64,000 nt of DNA from Lepeophtheirus salmonis (GCF_016086655.4 NC_052140.2:3720001-3784000), one strand, 5' to 3'; shown: positions 11,150 through 23,509, counted from the stretch's first letter. Made by a program: numbers and translations. Notes: generated by a model not told the origin, from the sequence alone.

Positions 11150-11735
11150 CTGTGGTTCCCAAACTTTTTCGAGTTCGAGCCTTAAAATATGTTTGTATAT
11201 TTTTCGGGTTTCGTTCCAATAATCCATTTTTTATAATATTATTATTGTTATTATTCTTGGTGTTCTTTTCAGAAACAAATAAACAAATTAATTAGGGTAG
11301 ACTTGAAATTATCTTTCATGTATTGATGGATTTGGGGTACTAATTATATATCCAGGTAGTTTCGGTACTTTAAAAAAGTAATTTGCATAATTTTTCGATT
11401 ATGAGTGCCAGAACCGAGAAAAATAATATTTTTCTTGATATTTCCAAGTGGACTCGGAAGCTAGACTTGAGGATGCTGTCTTTGATTAATTGCGACCTGT
11501 CAACAAAACTTCGCACTGACTCACGACTCGCCATAGAAACCTCTCATTGACCTGCAACTCTATACGGTTTTTTTAATACATCACTTATCATACTTTGGGT
11601 CTGGATCCGAATAAAAAAATGGATCTAAACCACGGGTTCAGTCTTTTTACGGTTATTCTCAATTATATAGAACAAGAACTGAGTTGTCCTTTATTCTATA
11701 TACCCGAGATCCATCACTACTAAAATGGTAATTTT
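11150..11735. repeat. Possible hAT-like MITE remnants
   Basis: TGTGGTTCCCAAACTTTTTC at about 11152 closely resembles a classic hAT terminal repeat. A block of GACtCGcCaTaGAAACC/TGACCTGCAACTC around 11510-11560 and a GGGTCTGGATCCGAAT to ATACCCGAGATCCAT segment (11598-11720) suggest one or two eroded non-autonomous elements. I could not pair the ends or find target duplications. Confidence 0.3.
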
Positions 11736-12004
11736 AAGCCAGTAGGATCAAACGGTTTAAGTTTTTTTCTTATTAAAAAAATATGTCCTACAATCCAAAC
11801 TTTGTATTTTTGTGATAAATATTGGATTTTATTTATTTTTATATAACAAGGTCAAATCAATAAAATACGGTTTAGTAAAAATAAATCCATTATTTTCTAA
11901 TAGATGGCTTTAGTAATGTGTATCTTGCGTTACATAAGTGTGATGACTTAGCACTAGATGGTGATAGAAAGATAAAATTACGTACTAAACAAACTTCTGA
12001 ACCC
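11736..12004. other. No gene recognised
   Basis: AT-rich; may contain the 5' region of the transposon that follows. Confidence 0.4.
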
Positions 12005-12830
12005 GTTTTTTGATAGTTTGACTCATAATTGTTCGAGTGCGGGTCAAAGAAGAATACAACATATTTTACGGGTTTTCTTCGATAAAGATGAAAATCCAAC
12101 CCAAGCATCTGAGCAATAAACAGTACTAAATATTTTTTGTACATATAAGCAGACAAAATGGTTGGGGGAAATAAACAATAAAATAGAAAAGAATCCCAGA
12201 CAATCGATGAATACGATCGCCGACAGCATCTAAGTAGCGTACAGTTCAACTATCCATAGTGTCATCAATGAATATCTACGGTACCTCAGCTATGCACGTC
12301 GCAAGGAACAGCTTCTAATTCCGTCAAACCAATCCAAAGTCTTTATCGAGCTAAAAAGAAGCCTCATTTTTTGTTCTTTGTTTTTTTCTTCAGATGAGAT
12401 ACATTTCCTTCAAACTAAGAAGTATAACTTGAGGAACAATTGATGTTTGGGAAAAAGTCCTTTTAGCTTCCTTAAAATCATAGAGGCCAAATAACTACAG
12501 AAAGTTATGGTTCATGGTGTTGTTAGCAGTGAGAGTCACGTCATGTAGCTCTACATCTTCAAGCAAGGTCCGAAGGTCAACGCCCAGATCTAAATCAGTC
12601 TTTGGTGTACCAAAGCCTTTCTCTGGTCTGTACCATTATAAAAACTGACATTGTATCCGGCAGAAAGAGGATGTGCATCCTTTAGACAATTTTTTCTTGG
12701 CAATGTTGTACGGGTTTCTAATTAATGTCCCAACAGCGACAAAAGATCCCCAAAAGCTGGGAAAAGATTGCATTCCGCACATCACTCATTGGAACGGTCA
12801 AGAAGGGAGTGGAACGTTTCTGGGAACGTT
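12005..12830 (+). mobile_element. DD37D (maT-like) transposase relic
   Basis: Plus-strand blocks in correct order: an N-terminal HTH (KIEKNPRQSMNTIADSI, about 12165-12235) after QRRIQHILRVFF and KDENPTQAS; then SSDEIHFLQTKKYNLRNN with the first catalytic Asp codon at 12393-12395; then VMVHGVVSSESHVM and IFKQGPKVNAQ (about 12500-12590). Beyond 12600 the reading becomes unrecognisable and the second and third Asp motifs are not identified. Several stops and frame changes show it is dead. A 119-codon minus-strand frame over 11890-12249 is the antisense shadow of the HTH part. Confidence 0.7.
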
Positions 12831-12834
12831 GTGA

Positions 12835-13135
12835 ACGTGTGGTTCTAGTTTATCCAGATTTTATTCATTAAGTATCAAATATATGTCATAATGTTGATTT
12901 TTATAAAAAAATAATATAATTGGTTAAGAAATAAAGTCAGAGCAGTGTTTTAATTTTTATCTATGAACCTCAATGTAAGAGATCTTTTTTACTTTTCTAT
13001 TTCAAGTTTTGAGTCTTTGAAGTTGAGTTCAAGTTGAGTCTTACGTTGTAGTTAAATAATATCTCAAAATGTACCATCCATATTATAATTCAATGAAATA
13101 AAGTGAGCAATAGTACTTGATGATGAAAACTATTT
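12835..13135. other. No gene recognised
   Basis: Nothing seen. Confidence 0.4.
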
Positions 13136-13139
13136 TTAT

Positions 13140-13330
13140 CATCTATATATGTATATTAAATGCAAATATTCGTCTGTCTGTTAATGTGTGTGTCCGGAAT
13201 AAACGGTAAAATCATTTGCTTAAATTTTTCACCTAGGTTTTAGGGTCAAGAGATGTTTATTTATCAAATAGACTTAATTTTTTTTTTTGTAAATATATTG
13301 ATTTACATGGTGTGATTGTCTACTTCATTT
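13140..13330 (+). repeat. Repeat family E (TCTGTCTGT type), copy 1
   Basis: CTATATATGTATATTAAATGCAAATaTTCGTCTGTCTGTTAATG followed by a Y-rich block. The same TATTAAaGCAAaT-TCTGTCTGT arrangement recurs at 14.5, 20.8, 49.1, 49.3, 50.4 and 53.0 kb. Such repeats are common in invertebrate genomes and may be non-autonomous element ends. Confidence 0.45.
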
Positions 13331-13539
13331 TAAGAAAGTATATATTATTGCAAAAAATAACATTTATAATTTTTGAAACAGAAAACTAATATACACAAAT
13401 TTGACCCCACCTTTTTTTACAAAAAGCTGTTCCTGTAATGGAAAAATGTAGTAATTTAAAATCAAATCAAATTTTATTTAAATTTGTACATATGAATTTG
13501 CAGCTATGTAAATCATGTGTAATTCTTAGATGGTGCAGT

Positions 13540-13765
13540 TTTTTTTTGTTTATTTTTAGAATTGGTAATCTGAAGAATGAATCTTATTTCATTATTATTT
13601 AGTTATAGTCAATAGCTGATTGAACATTTGCTTACCAATATACTTGTTTATTTCCTTCTGACCCTTCTCCTTTTTTCACAGATGACTTTAGCTTCTCTTC
13701 TCTAAAAAGTCTTCAAATTGTTAGGTTTAGCATGCTGATTTTCGATTTTTGAATCATGCTCATTT
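13540..13765 (+). repeat. Repeat family A copy, internally shortened
   Basis: AGAATTGGTAATCTGAAGaATGA, TCATTATTATTTAgT, CTTTTTTCACAGaTGacT, AGTCTTCAAATTGTTAGG and ATGCTGATTTTCGaTTT follow family A order. Confidence 0.7.
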
Positions 13766-13767
13766 TA

Positions 13768-13970
13768 ATACAGGGACTGAAAAGTTTGGGGCTTCACACA
13801 TAGATGGCACTATATATTTTTTTAATTCATTTCATTTTTATTTAGTAACTAAATTTTAAAGAGCTATCAAAATTTCATGTGAATTTGTTCTTTAGTTTGT
13901 GATCTATTGTACAAAGCACAAAAAAATGGATAAAAAACAATTTCGTGTATTAATTTTACACTGATTCAAG
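13768..13970 (-). repeat. Repeat family D, diverged copy
   Basis: CTGAAAAGTttgggGC..CACAtAgaTG, TTTTTTTAATTcAt, AGAGCTaTCAAAATTTCAtG and TAGTTTGTGAtcTATT in reverse order relative to the 27-kb copy. Starts directly after the family A piece. Confidence 0.6.
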
Positions 13971-14505
13971 ATAAGAAAAAAATATACTGTTCAAAATTAG
14001 CAATAGTTTGAAAAGTGCTATAGGGATTTATAAAGCTGGGGCAAAAAATGAACGAAAAAACACGTTTTCTTTATTAAGTCTGGTATTTTTCAGCCTATGT
14101 GTTACACACGATTTTCATCACTATAAAATTATTTCTTTTAATGAGTTACGTTTTATGGTAATCAAACAGTTTAATATTTATACACTGTAACAAAAAAAAT
14201 GTGTATCAATATCCAATGTGAACCAATATGTACAATTGATACGCCTTTAAAAATGTACTTTACTCATAATTACTTTTTTTTGTATATGTTCCCTTCTTAA
14301 ATTCTGCAGTATTTCTGAAAGTGCATATTTGTACCTAATATAGGTATACACTATGATAATTATTTAAGGATCAATTATGTAATGAAATGGAAAAATAGGT
14401 TATATTCCTAATTATTTAAAAAACAAAGCCATTCGTGTTTTAATTTTTTTTTTAAATATGTTATATATTTGATACGTATTGCATATACATGAAGCAATTG
14501 AATAC
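13971..14505. other. No gene recognised
   Basis: AT-rich. A fragment CAGCCTATGTGTTACACA at 14092 resembles a family D block. Confidence 0.4.
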
Positions 14506-14509
14506 AATT

Positions 14510-14640
14510 AAAAATCTATATTAACAAAGCAATGTTTCTTTCTCTATCTGTATGAATGTCTGAATATATGATAACAAGCCACCGAGATTTTAGCATAATA
14601 CAGTCCAGCTCTATGAAATATATCATAAACATATTATAAT
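14510..14640 (+). repeat. Repeat family E, weak copy
   Basis: AAATCTATATTAACAAAGCAATGTTTCTTTCTCTATCTGTATG resembles the start of other E copies (49.1 and 50.35 kb). Downstream similarity is poor. Confidence 0.35.
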
Positions 14641-15775
14641 CTAAGAAATAACAATGCACTCGAATTAATGAATTATTGGAGGAGTGTGCATATACAGGGT
14701 GCACTCTATATAGTGATCCTGGATGTAAATCATATAACTACTTTGGATATTAGAAATAATGATACTTATGAAATATTGCAGGCATTTACAATGTATAATA
14801 AAAGGACTGTTTTCGTTAGTATTGGTCTCGGATATGTATCATAATTAAGAAGAAAGAACTATGTTGAACAATTAGACAAGGAAAAACGGTTCATGAGTGT
14901 GCTTTTCTTCTTTTTTGTTCATTATTTAATAGGTACTGAGTGTGTTAACATCTCCCTTTAAAAGAAGAATGCTTTGGTGTCAATTCATCTATAAATAAAT
15001 GGGAAAAAAGTGTTTTCTGTATTTCACTTTTTAAACTAAGTAAGTTGTTCATTACACCATGCAACAGAATTTTGGCCAACAGGCTGAAACTCGCATTCAT
15101 TATTGTTATTTCAGCCATAGAATACGAAAATGACCATTAAAACTTTCAATCTTTCAATTTTTGGCTATAACTACGATTCAGTGCCATATTTCGACATGAA
15201 AATACTATGTATATTGGTGAAAATCAAAGTAAATACCAAATTGATACAAATATTTAAGCATTGGAAAAATGAATTATTTATTTTGATTGTAATTAATAAA
15301 AAAAGGTATATAACGACAAAAAAAATGGAGTAAAATGATGGACATTACTTAGAAGATAATATATCGTTTATTTTTTCTTCAAGTGCTTTATATCCAAGCT
15401 AAAGTTATAGAATATACCTCACATTTCAATTTTTTTTTAAATTGTCCTACAAAAATGTCATTTATTAAGGAATTTTCATAAAATAAGCTGGTTCGGTTGC
15501 GTTGAGTATAGATGACAATTATATTCAAGTGAAAAAAATAAAATCGCTGATGAGTTTTATATTTATCTATTATTTTGAATATGAAGCATTTATAAACTTT
15601 TTTTACTTCCCTTACATATTAATAGTATTAGTATATATTATTTGTTGAAACTTCATAAACTATTTATATACAATTAGAACATTTTTGACATATACTTATA
15701 AATTGCATTATAGTTTAAAAATATGGAATGCTTTTGTATTTTCCAAAACTGTTATAATCATGCTTTAACTCTAAA
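14641..15775. other. No gene recognised; short repeat at 14860-14990
   Basis: 14860-14990 and 25130-25270 share a block (GGAAAAA-GtT...TTTTTGTTCATTATTTAATAgGT..AAAAGAAG), a further short dispersed repeat. TACAGGGTGCACTC at 14694 resembles a Tc-type terminus, but no partner was found. Confidence 0.4.
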
Positions 15776-15779
15776 GAAG

Positions 15780-15882
15780 GGAACCTCTAAGTAAGACTAA
15801 GGATTTGTTGGTCATTTATAAGATTATTATTGGAATCAGGGTAGAAATAAGGATCGGCATTGGAGTAATTCCTTGCTAAGTA
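15780..15882 (+). repeat. Repeat family A, left part of a split copy
   Basis: GGATTTGTTGgtcatTTAtaAG, GGAATCAGgGTAGAAaTaAGGATCGgCATtGgAGtAATT matches the middle of family A and stops at about 15882. The remainder continues at 16664. Confidence 0.7.
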
Positions 15883-16663
15883 CAGAGTAGAGATGGATTT
15901 AGTCTAGGAACGAGACCAAAAGTCCGAAGCTCATTTTGCCAAGCCCAAATAGGCTCGTGGCTCAAACTTTCTAGCCCGACGTTTATTTCTAGTGTAAAAT
16001 AATTCCTCTCCACAAATAATCGATGACGTCATCCTCAATTTGATACCTTATGAAAAATAAGCTAACAATGATGTTATTCTTGTTTGTAAGTGCTACACTA
16101 ATTACAAATATGAATGATAGTTCATTCATTACTGTCCTTCAGAAATAACGAGTAATTATGAAGACATTGCGCGGTACACCTGTACTTTCGTTCTTAAATT
16201 ACAGACCAATGGATCTCAAAGTATCTTATTCTCTCTTGTACGACTCAAACTATCTGAAATTTCCTCTAATTAAAAATATGGAGGATTTTAAGGAAATGGC
16301 TGGAGATCAAAAGTTTGGCGAACCCTCAAATCTATAATTCTATCGATATAATTATATCTATAATTGAAATGGTGAAATTTGGTCTAATGAATATCACATC
16401 AAAAAATGAAATATGTACGTCCACTTTATGAAAGCATGCCAAGAGAGAACATACGAAAGAACTGGAGAGATTTGAGGAAAAATAGAGTAACCTACGCTGA
16501 AAGACTTGGTCAATAGTAACACCGGTAATGATTATATTATGGATTACCTTTATTTTATAGATTATCATATTTCGGTCTAAAAGCCCGCGGGCTGGCCCAA
16601 ACCCCGACACCTATTAGTCTTACTGAGCCAAAGCCCGATATTTTCTAGCCATAGCTTCCTCTG
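15883..16663. mobile_element. Insertion inside a family A copy, hAT-like ends possible
   Basis: The 781 bp lie exactly between the two halves of a family A repeat. The ends are weakly inverted: left CAGAGTAGAGATGGATTTAG, right (reverse strand) CAGAGGAAGCTATGGCTAGA. Subterminal blocks rich in AGCCCGA/GGGCTTT occur near both ends (15945-15990 and 16580-16640), a feature of some hAT MITEs. The 8-bp flanks do not match, so no target duplication is supported. No transposase is recognised; a 92-codon minus frame at 16332-16610 has no motif. Confidence 0.5.
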
Positions 16664-16830
16664 ACAAACAATGGAATTTGTATTTATTTCCTTTATCACA
16701 AAGCTGCTTGTATCTAATCTAATATACTGATATGACAGCTAACCTTCTTTCCTCTCAAAAAATATTCTATTTCCTAAACTTACCATGTTACTTTTTGGTT
16801 TCTTTAATAATAAAAAATAAAAACAGTGTT
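16664..16830 (+). repeat. Repeat family A, right part of a split copy
   Basis: TTtATTTCCTTtaTCACAaAGCTGcTTGTAtCTaATCTAAT, ATGACAGCTAAcCTtCTTTCCTC, CtaaacTTACCATGTTacTTTTtGGTTTCTTT: the 3' half of family A in order. Confidence 0.75.
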
Positions 16831-16845
16831 CATGCTGCAACTACG

Positions 16846-17020
16846 GAAAGTCTTGACATAGCTCAATGGACACACGCCAGGGAGAAATTATTCTCTCGAA
16901 CTTAATGTACGTAGGTTTTTGGCCGGGTGTTTCCTAGATCAGGTAGAGTAAGTATAATACCATAATGTTTACTAATACTTTATCAGTGCAACTTCATCTG
17001 ACCAAATAAAGGAACATATA
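16846..17020 (+). repeat. tRNA-like SINE candidate (family G), copy 1
   Basis: ACATAGCTCAATGGACACAC resembles a pol III A box and CTCGAACTT about 40 bp later a weak B box. The downstream tail (TCAGGTAGAGTAAGTATAAT ... GTGCAACTTcAtCTGACCAA) recurs at 28040-28170, and the A-box part recurs at 58498-58540. The pattern fits a tRNA-derived SINE family, but I could not fold a full tRNA. Confidence 0.45.
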
Positions 17021-17815
17021 AAAAAAAGATGTCTCGTGCTCGTCTATGGTCATAATTTCTTCAAATATAGTCATTTCTTGATGCCAATTTAAGTATTATA
17101 TATGGAATGGTTTTTTTAAAAATATATTACAATGTTTAATCATATTTTTATAATGTCTTTATTTGAAAGAAAAGGCCTAGCCTTCTTTATTAATTGTCTC
17201 TATATTTCATTTAATGAGGTTTTTTAAGAGAAAAATAGTCTCTTTATATTTTTAAAATGGCCTTTTTTCATTGAAGTAATCTTTTTATATAATTAATTTA
17301 TTTCTAGCATATATACTGTATATTTGTATTGATTTAGTGTATAAAATAATTTATATTCATATCAGCAGATTATCCAAATTTGAGAAATATTCGAATATAC
17401 ATTTGCAAATGTATAATTGTGGATATCCACATAGCATCATTATTTAGTATCTCATAGTTTGTAGCAATGGAAAATGTATAGATTGTTAATATCATCAATT
17501 AACGTCTCTTGTCTTTTACATTGTGGTACTTTAATATGAAAAAAAAATCCTTTCTATGTAGTTTTAAATTGAAAAAATTAAGAGTTTAAAGGGATCAAAG
17601 GAAGACAGCCCTTTTCTCGACCAAATGACTTCATCTTTTTTTATGTCCATATTAACAAAAGTTAAAAAAATAGTCTAAAAAACTAAATAAAATATCTTAT
17701 GAATTTGTAAGTTATCTTTGCTTCTGTTCTCATGTTATCGATCCTTAAAATATGTCATTAACTTCCAAGCACCCTTAAAATATCATCATTTTTTTTATAT
17801 TCATGGTTTTTTACT
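17021..17815. other. AT-rich DNA, nothing recognised
   Basis: No coding or repeat signal seen. Confidence 0.5.
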
Positions 17816-17819
17816 TAAA

Positions 17820-18665
17820 TCCGGACCACCTTCAACTGCATCCTGATCAATAATGGAAGCAAGTAGAGGTTTGAAATTTTATTTACATGTTCTAATAATA
17901 CAAAAAAAAAAAATCTTTCAATGTCTCGGCCATAATTCGCTCAATACGATGCCTAAAGGATTTACAGGCTTGACCGTGTCCAGGGCAGATACTTTGTCCC
18001 AGTACTTGATGATGGAGACATTCAAGGAGTCGATGCTGTTGTGTTAATTAGGAAGATCTTCTTTCCTATATCTCCTAGCTAAGTAATCCATGGGATTTAT
18101 ATTGGGGAGTTAGATGATTAGGTCTGGGTCCAAAAATGGCACCTTCTTTTTTTTCAACAAGTTTTGGTACTTTTGGACCTTTTGAGAAAGGGATAAGTCT
18201 TGTTGAAACAGGAACTTGACACCATTGGCCTCAGCTTTCATCCAAGGTATCACTATGTCAGACTTGATAGTACCTGTCGGTACCCACCCTCTGTTTTGGC
18301 TCAAAGAAGATATGGGGTATGACAATACCGTTGCTCCCAATGACCCCAAGGGTCATGATGATAGCTGAAAACTTGGTTTTAAATACATGGGAAACATTAG
18401 CTCTCTCTTTGGCTAACCCTCTGTCGTTCTGGATGTTATGGGATCTGTCGAAAGTCAATTGTTTCTAATCCGAATAAAATATGATTCGGTTACCATGGGA
18501 CTTCAAATAGTTCAGCAAATTTCTTCCGTAGCCTTCATTTTTTTCATTTTTCTAGAATTGGTAAGAGTTAATCCTCAGGTCAGCCTTTATGCCCTGGAAC
18601 ATTTCTAGGCTTTCATCACTACTACGTATACTCCCTTTCCTTTTGATTATGACGGCACACCAGAT
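17820..18665 (-). mobile_element. DD37D (maT-like) transposase relic, near-complete catalytic domain
   Basis: Right to left: the first catalytic Asp motif reads FYSD followed directly by a stop (Asp codon 18468-18470). Then come VFKTKFSAIIMTLGVIGSNG, KQRVGTDRYYQV and, after a frameshift, IVIPWMKAEANGVKFLFQQD (second Asp codon 18197-18199). NINPMDY follows (third Asp codon 18086-18088), and the C-terminal region ends near 17930. The spacing between the second and third Asp codons is 36 residues, close to the 37 of the maT group. All three Asp codons survive, but stops and frameshifts inactivate the gene. The N-terminal HTH is not recognised. Confidence 0.85.
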
Positions 18666-20475
18666 TTTTGTTGTTTGTTTATCAAAAATATTTAAATTGA
18701 TGCTGTCAACTGTCAGTTAAAAGTATTTTTACGGATGTTAGGTTTAATGATAATTTTTTTTTCAATAATAATGAATGGCAGATAAATTGTTATTAATATT
18801 AGTTAATCGTATGTTCACAAATTACCCAAGATCCACCTCATTATAATTAATCTAACACATCAAAGAAATATATAAAATATGTACTGTAACATCATTCAGT
18901 AATATTTGTTACAAGGGAAGACTTTTGTGTAAAGTTCAAACTGGTCCCGAATATTTGGTATGACGTTACATCAAAAACTCCAAAGTATTTACTATACTTT
19001 GTTGAAAACAGTAAAAGTGTTGTCTTCTTTTCCTTCTATAACTGTTCTGAAGTTTGATTGGGATAATATTAGCTTTTGTCGTTAACCCATTACAACCGAA
19101 GTATAGATTCTTCTACATGCATTTAAACTACCCATGAACGTTATTTAGATCCCTTTTTGAAGTCAATAATCTACAGTGTCCCACTTAGGAATCTATATAC
19201 GTCTAAAATTTCAGTCTAAAATTGACGAAATAATATACATTTCAATTATCATGGCGTCCTCACGTTCGAATAATTAATTAATAATCTGTTTATCACTATT
19301 TCTTATTTTTTGAATCACTACAATGTTCGAAATTGTGAATATGGTTGTTATCTTTTTATTAATGCGAATTATACATAAGATATTTTATTTTCAAATTATT
19401 TATAACATTATATTTTGAAGTATGAATTTACTTTCTAGCAATAAGTTATAAGATTTTTTTGTTAATTATTTTACAAGTATATCTTTAATGGAATAATTGA
19501 AGGTCCAAGGATATCTTGCATCAGAAACCTGTAAAGACACTCTAACAGAAAAATAACCTTTCTCAGAGAAGAACGAGAGGAAAAATGAGGAGCTGTAGAC
19601 CATAGACTGAGTGGAGATATTTTGCAAATAAAATAGAAGGATAACAAAATCGTGAGTATTGCTACAAATTTTGATTCCACTATTATCAAGTTAACCAAGT
19701 ATTATATCTGAAAGACAAAATTATCAACAAATTCAACAGCTTGCCTGTTTTTAAAAATATAATAACCACATGCGATATGTTGACATTATGGATCAGCCCA
19801 TTAGTACGTATAGAGTATATATACGTAAAAAAAAATGTGTTGGTAGACTATATTTACATATCTGTTATCGGCTTCTGTGAAAAAAGCCTACCAGCGAATG
19901 AAGTCAAAAGGAACTACACTAACAGAATACGAGTTTATTCAAACCATATCTCTTCATTATTGTAAATCTTTTAAACAATCAAGTTAAAGGGACCGAAAAA
20001 AGTTTTCTAAGCTATCAGAAGTAGACAGATTCGATAGTGAAGATCATTTGATATTATACTAAAACTAGGAAAGATAATGTTTTATTTATGCTAAAAAGGA
20101 GATTTTCCAAATACTCCAATAAAGTAACAAATGACTAAATGTGACGTAACTCAGAACATGTATTTGATTTGTCTAGCCATACGAATGGTTTGTTCATCCA
20201 TCAATTTGATTTATTAATTCGATTAAGCAATTTCAAGATGTGATTACTTATATATGAAAGTATTTGGTGAGCAAACAAAATCTTTGCACAAATATGTTAC
20301 ATATTTCACATATTGAGAAATTTTCACAAGCAATAGAAAAAACATAAGGTTTTCTTATCACTCGCATGCTATTTATAAGGGTAGAAAATAGTGTTAACAC
20401 GATACTAAAATACATACTTTTCAATACATTTTTGTCGAAGATAAATAAAAACAAAAATGTCGCTAAAGGGTGTAT
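18666..20475. other. AT-rich DNA, nothing recognised
   Basis: About 1.8 kb. Small frames at 19471-19698 (minus) and 19741-19965 (plus) lack motifs. No repeat family block identified. Confidence 0.45.
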
Positions 20476-20476
20476 T

Positions 20477-20560
20477 GTCTTAGCTCGTCCGTTTTTTAGA
20501 GTTGGCAAACTTAAGAGTAGTTTTTCTTGTTTTTAAGCTGCTGTCATTATTATTTAATAT
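20477..20560 (+). repeat. Repeat family A, 5' fragment
   Basis: CTTAGCTCGtCCGtTTTTTAGAgTTGGcAA, then GCTGCTGTCATTATTATTTAAT, equals the family's left end (compare 32290-32350). Confidence 0.6.
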
Positions 20561-21880
20561 AGCATTACAGTAAAAATAAGTGCATGTAAAATATAGTTCC
20601 AAATTCCTTTCAGTGTTCCCTGATCAAACAAAATAAGAAGATAAGCAAAGTGCATCACAGAAGGGTCATCATGTTTCATCATGCCTTTACTTCTCTGTTG
20701 TTAGGTTGATAAATACAAAATAACTCAGTCACTACTTTCTTTAATAAATAATTATGTAGTAACGAGTGTGTAGTTAAAGCTCAGTGCTTCCTATTAAAAA
20801 AAAGAGTTCATTTATATTATTAAAGTAAATTTTGTCTGTCTGTATGTGATACATAATGACCTGATTAATGACGCCGTCGAAGGGAAATATTTTATAACTT
20901 AATGGGAACTACAAGACTGGTTTAAGTACTAGTTTGTTATAGAACCGTTCTATATTATTCATCAGTACTTTGGTACAAGTATAGTACCTTTATATTAAAC
21001 AAAACTACTAGAAAGTAAAAGCAGGCTCTTAAAAATGAATTAAACATATTTAACACATACATATTTGTTATGCAAAACATTGTGCAATAAGATACTTGTA
21101 AAAAGTTATTTTCCAAATATTTAATATATTTTTAATTGAAGTAATTATTGCATCTAAAAAAAATAATAATATTTGAATATTCTTTGACTATTGTTGCATT
21201 TTTAGAAAGTTTTAAGAAAAAATATAAAAACAATGCAAAAATGAAACAATACGTCTATTAAATAGCTGTCAACTTTATATAAACTTAATTATATCTATAA
21301 ATTAGCTATATTTATGTAAATATATATCTTTTTTTATTTGTATAGAAATTACTCTAGTGAAGAACTCACAAAAAAAAGTTTGAATTCTATGCATATCAAG
21401 GGTAAAGAATAATGCATTATTTCTTTTGCAATGGTTATGAAGTATTGTTAATTAATCAGTAATTTTGTGTTGTCATATTTGATATTTTCTCTCATAACGA
21501 AATGATACAATTTGATATAAAGAAATCTTGTCAAATCATGCATTTTCCCCCTCCATTTCGACATTATCATGATTTGAATTTAGAACAAAGAATTGGCACT
21601 TCACATAAAAGGGGTACGGCCATAAAGAAAGAAATTTGAGATGCATGAACGATTGAACAAATATATCAGCTGACACAGATAGGACTTCACATTTGTTTCT
21701 ATTTCTTACATGAATAATAATGGGGAATTCCAATTACAGAAGCGATATTCCAGAATGATTGCTTCTGACTGTGTAATAAAAAGTTAGACAATTAATTTTT
21801 TTCATTTAGTTGATGACGTTGAATTTATAATATAAATTGATTTCATGACATATGAGTTTAATTCGTACCTTCAGTTTGTA
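20561..21880. other. AT-rich DNA; one family E block near 20815-20900
   Basis: TAAAGTAAATTTTGTCTGTCTGTATG at about 20821 is family E-like. The rest, including a 65-codon minus frame at 21536-21733, is unassigned. Confidence 0.4.
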
Positions 21881-21884
21881 GCTT

Positions 21885-22290
21885 GTAAGTCAAACTAATT
21901 TCTATTTTTGGCAAACTGATGAATAAATTTTCTTTTCTTCAGCTCTTGTCATTATTACTTAATTTCTGATGGAGCTAAATTAATTTTCTACTACATTAAA
22001 TTATTTTAAAAACCTGATGGAACATTTGTGTATGTTTATAAAAGACGTCGAGTAAACTTGAAAATTTGTTCCTGAGTTATAATTGTAAGTCGTTGTTAGA
22101 ATCAAAACTTCTTGCCTATGTAGTTGTTTATTTCCTTCTCCCCCTCCTCCTCGCCACAGATGGTTCTAACCTATCTAAATGAAACGTCATAACAGTTGGC
22201 TGCGATATTCCAAAAGATTCTGTACATATTAAATCTGGAGCACTTAAATTTTGCATTTCCCTTACACATTATACCTTTCCAACGTCTTAA
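21885..22290 (+). repeat. Repeat family A, near full length
   Basis: Runs from the CTTGTCATTATTActTAATTtCTGAtgGaGC region through AACCTGAtGGAACATTTGTGT, AAAAGAcGtcGAGTAaacTTG, GTTAGAATCAaAacTtcttGCC, TTTATTTCCTTCTcCCCCTCCTCCTCGcCACAGaTGGTtcTAaCCTATCTAAATGAAACgTCATaACAG. Good order conservation with 28.6 and 32.3 kb. Confidence 0.75.
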
Positions 22291-22349
22291 CTGAGAGATA
22301 GACCTGACAAAACAGGATTTCGTTATCTGCTCCTTTCAAAAATTAATGA

Positions 22350-22985
22350 AAACAGGGTGCTCCCCGCTTGATTCGGGACATTTTTTTAACTTGGAAGTTT
22401 TTCTTAAAAATGTAGAATCCCAAAAAATACTGGGAACAGAGGATTCCAAGATCTTGATAGAAAAATCCTTGTGCTTACTACAGCTCAAGAATCTAAAAAG
22501 TGATTCAACTAAACATTTGGAAGCCGGGGAAAAAAGTAAAATGCTACTGTGACTTTATATCTTATTCAAGCATCTTAAAATTTACCAAAAATCGCCATTA
22601 TAAAGGGTCTAAAGAGCTCAATTCTGGCGAGTAAGGAGGATTCTCAGAATCAAGAAAATTGACTTTTCTTTTGCTGGTGTTTTGCTACCAGAACTTCAGG
22701 CCCTGGTTGAAAATGAAGAGCGTCATAATATGAACTTCACTGCTAACAATCAAAAGGACCATCGCTTGTTGGGGGTATTTGGCCTTCATTATCCTAAAGA
22801 CGTTTTTTCAAAACATTAATTGGTTCTCGATTTATGGCTCTGATTTGACATCATTTTTTCTCATCTGAGGAGAACTGACAAGGTATTAAATGGGAGAATT
22901 CTGTCTTAGCTTGATCAAAGCCTAGGTTCGAAAACCCTTTTCTCCCTATTTTACGGGATTAGAAGATGTCCCTTGCGATGTGGAT
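22350..22985 (-). mobile_element. Gapped Tc/mariner transposase relic
   Basis: Right to left: FSSDEKK (first catalytic Asp, about 22858-22876), then MKAKYPQQAMVLLIVSSEVH and FIFNQGLKF (the conserved post-D1 strand and 'F..GLKV' box), then ENPPYSPELSSLDPL with the third-Asp motif near 22600. About 60-70 residues holding the second Asp motif are missing. On the left the sequence ends with ACAGGGTGCTCCCC (22353), similar to termini of the other Tc-type copies. No motif is recognised in the 68-codon plus frame at 22346-22552. Confidence 0.6.
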
Positions 22986-23507
22986 AACTGTCAATTTTAC
23001 AATTTAAATTGTACAAATACACAAAAGTGTTCAATGTTTTTGTTTCACATTAAAAGTCGTAAATTGTCGTAAGGAAGCATAATAAACAACTAACATGACA
23101 GAGATACAATATTATCGGACTTACTCTCCATTAGCATACATTTATATTATAACCAACTTCTACGGAGATGGGATGAGCCCAGAGAAAATTGAGAACATTT
23201 AAAATAACTTCTCTTTATTCTCCACTGGTAAGGTAAGCTTAAAAGTATATTGAAAAACTGAGCAATGAAAACATTACCACGTTTTCTATTACTACTACCT
23301 ACGTACATATATAAGAAAAAAACAAACCCAATTTAAACCTTTATTGACCAAAATGTTGTTGAGTGCCAATACAGCTTCATAAATTATTGTGTTATTGCTA
23401 TCATTTGTGTTTTATTTCTGCAGGCTGTAAAACTTAACCATTATTATCTAATGTACCAAGGTACCGTTATTGAAGTACAGGAAGCATAAAAACCAAATAA
23501 AAATACA
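22986..23507. other. AT-rich DNA, nothing recognised
   Basis: Flank of the pogo-like element. Nothing assignable. Confidence 0.45.
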
Positions 23508-23509
23508 TA

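Noticed and set aside
11890..12249. 119-codon minus-strand open frame
   Set aside because: It lies antisense to a plus-strand transposase HTH (KIEKNPRQSMNTIADSI) and has no motif of its own.
16846..16920. Functional tRNA gene
   Set aside because: Only A-box-like and weak B-box-like motifs; no acceptor or anticodon stem could be formed.
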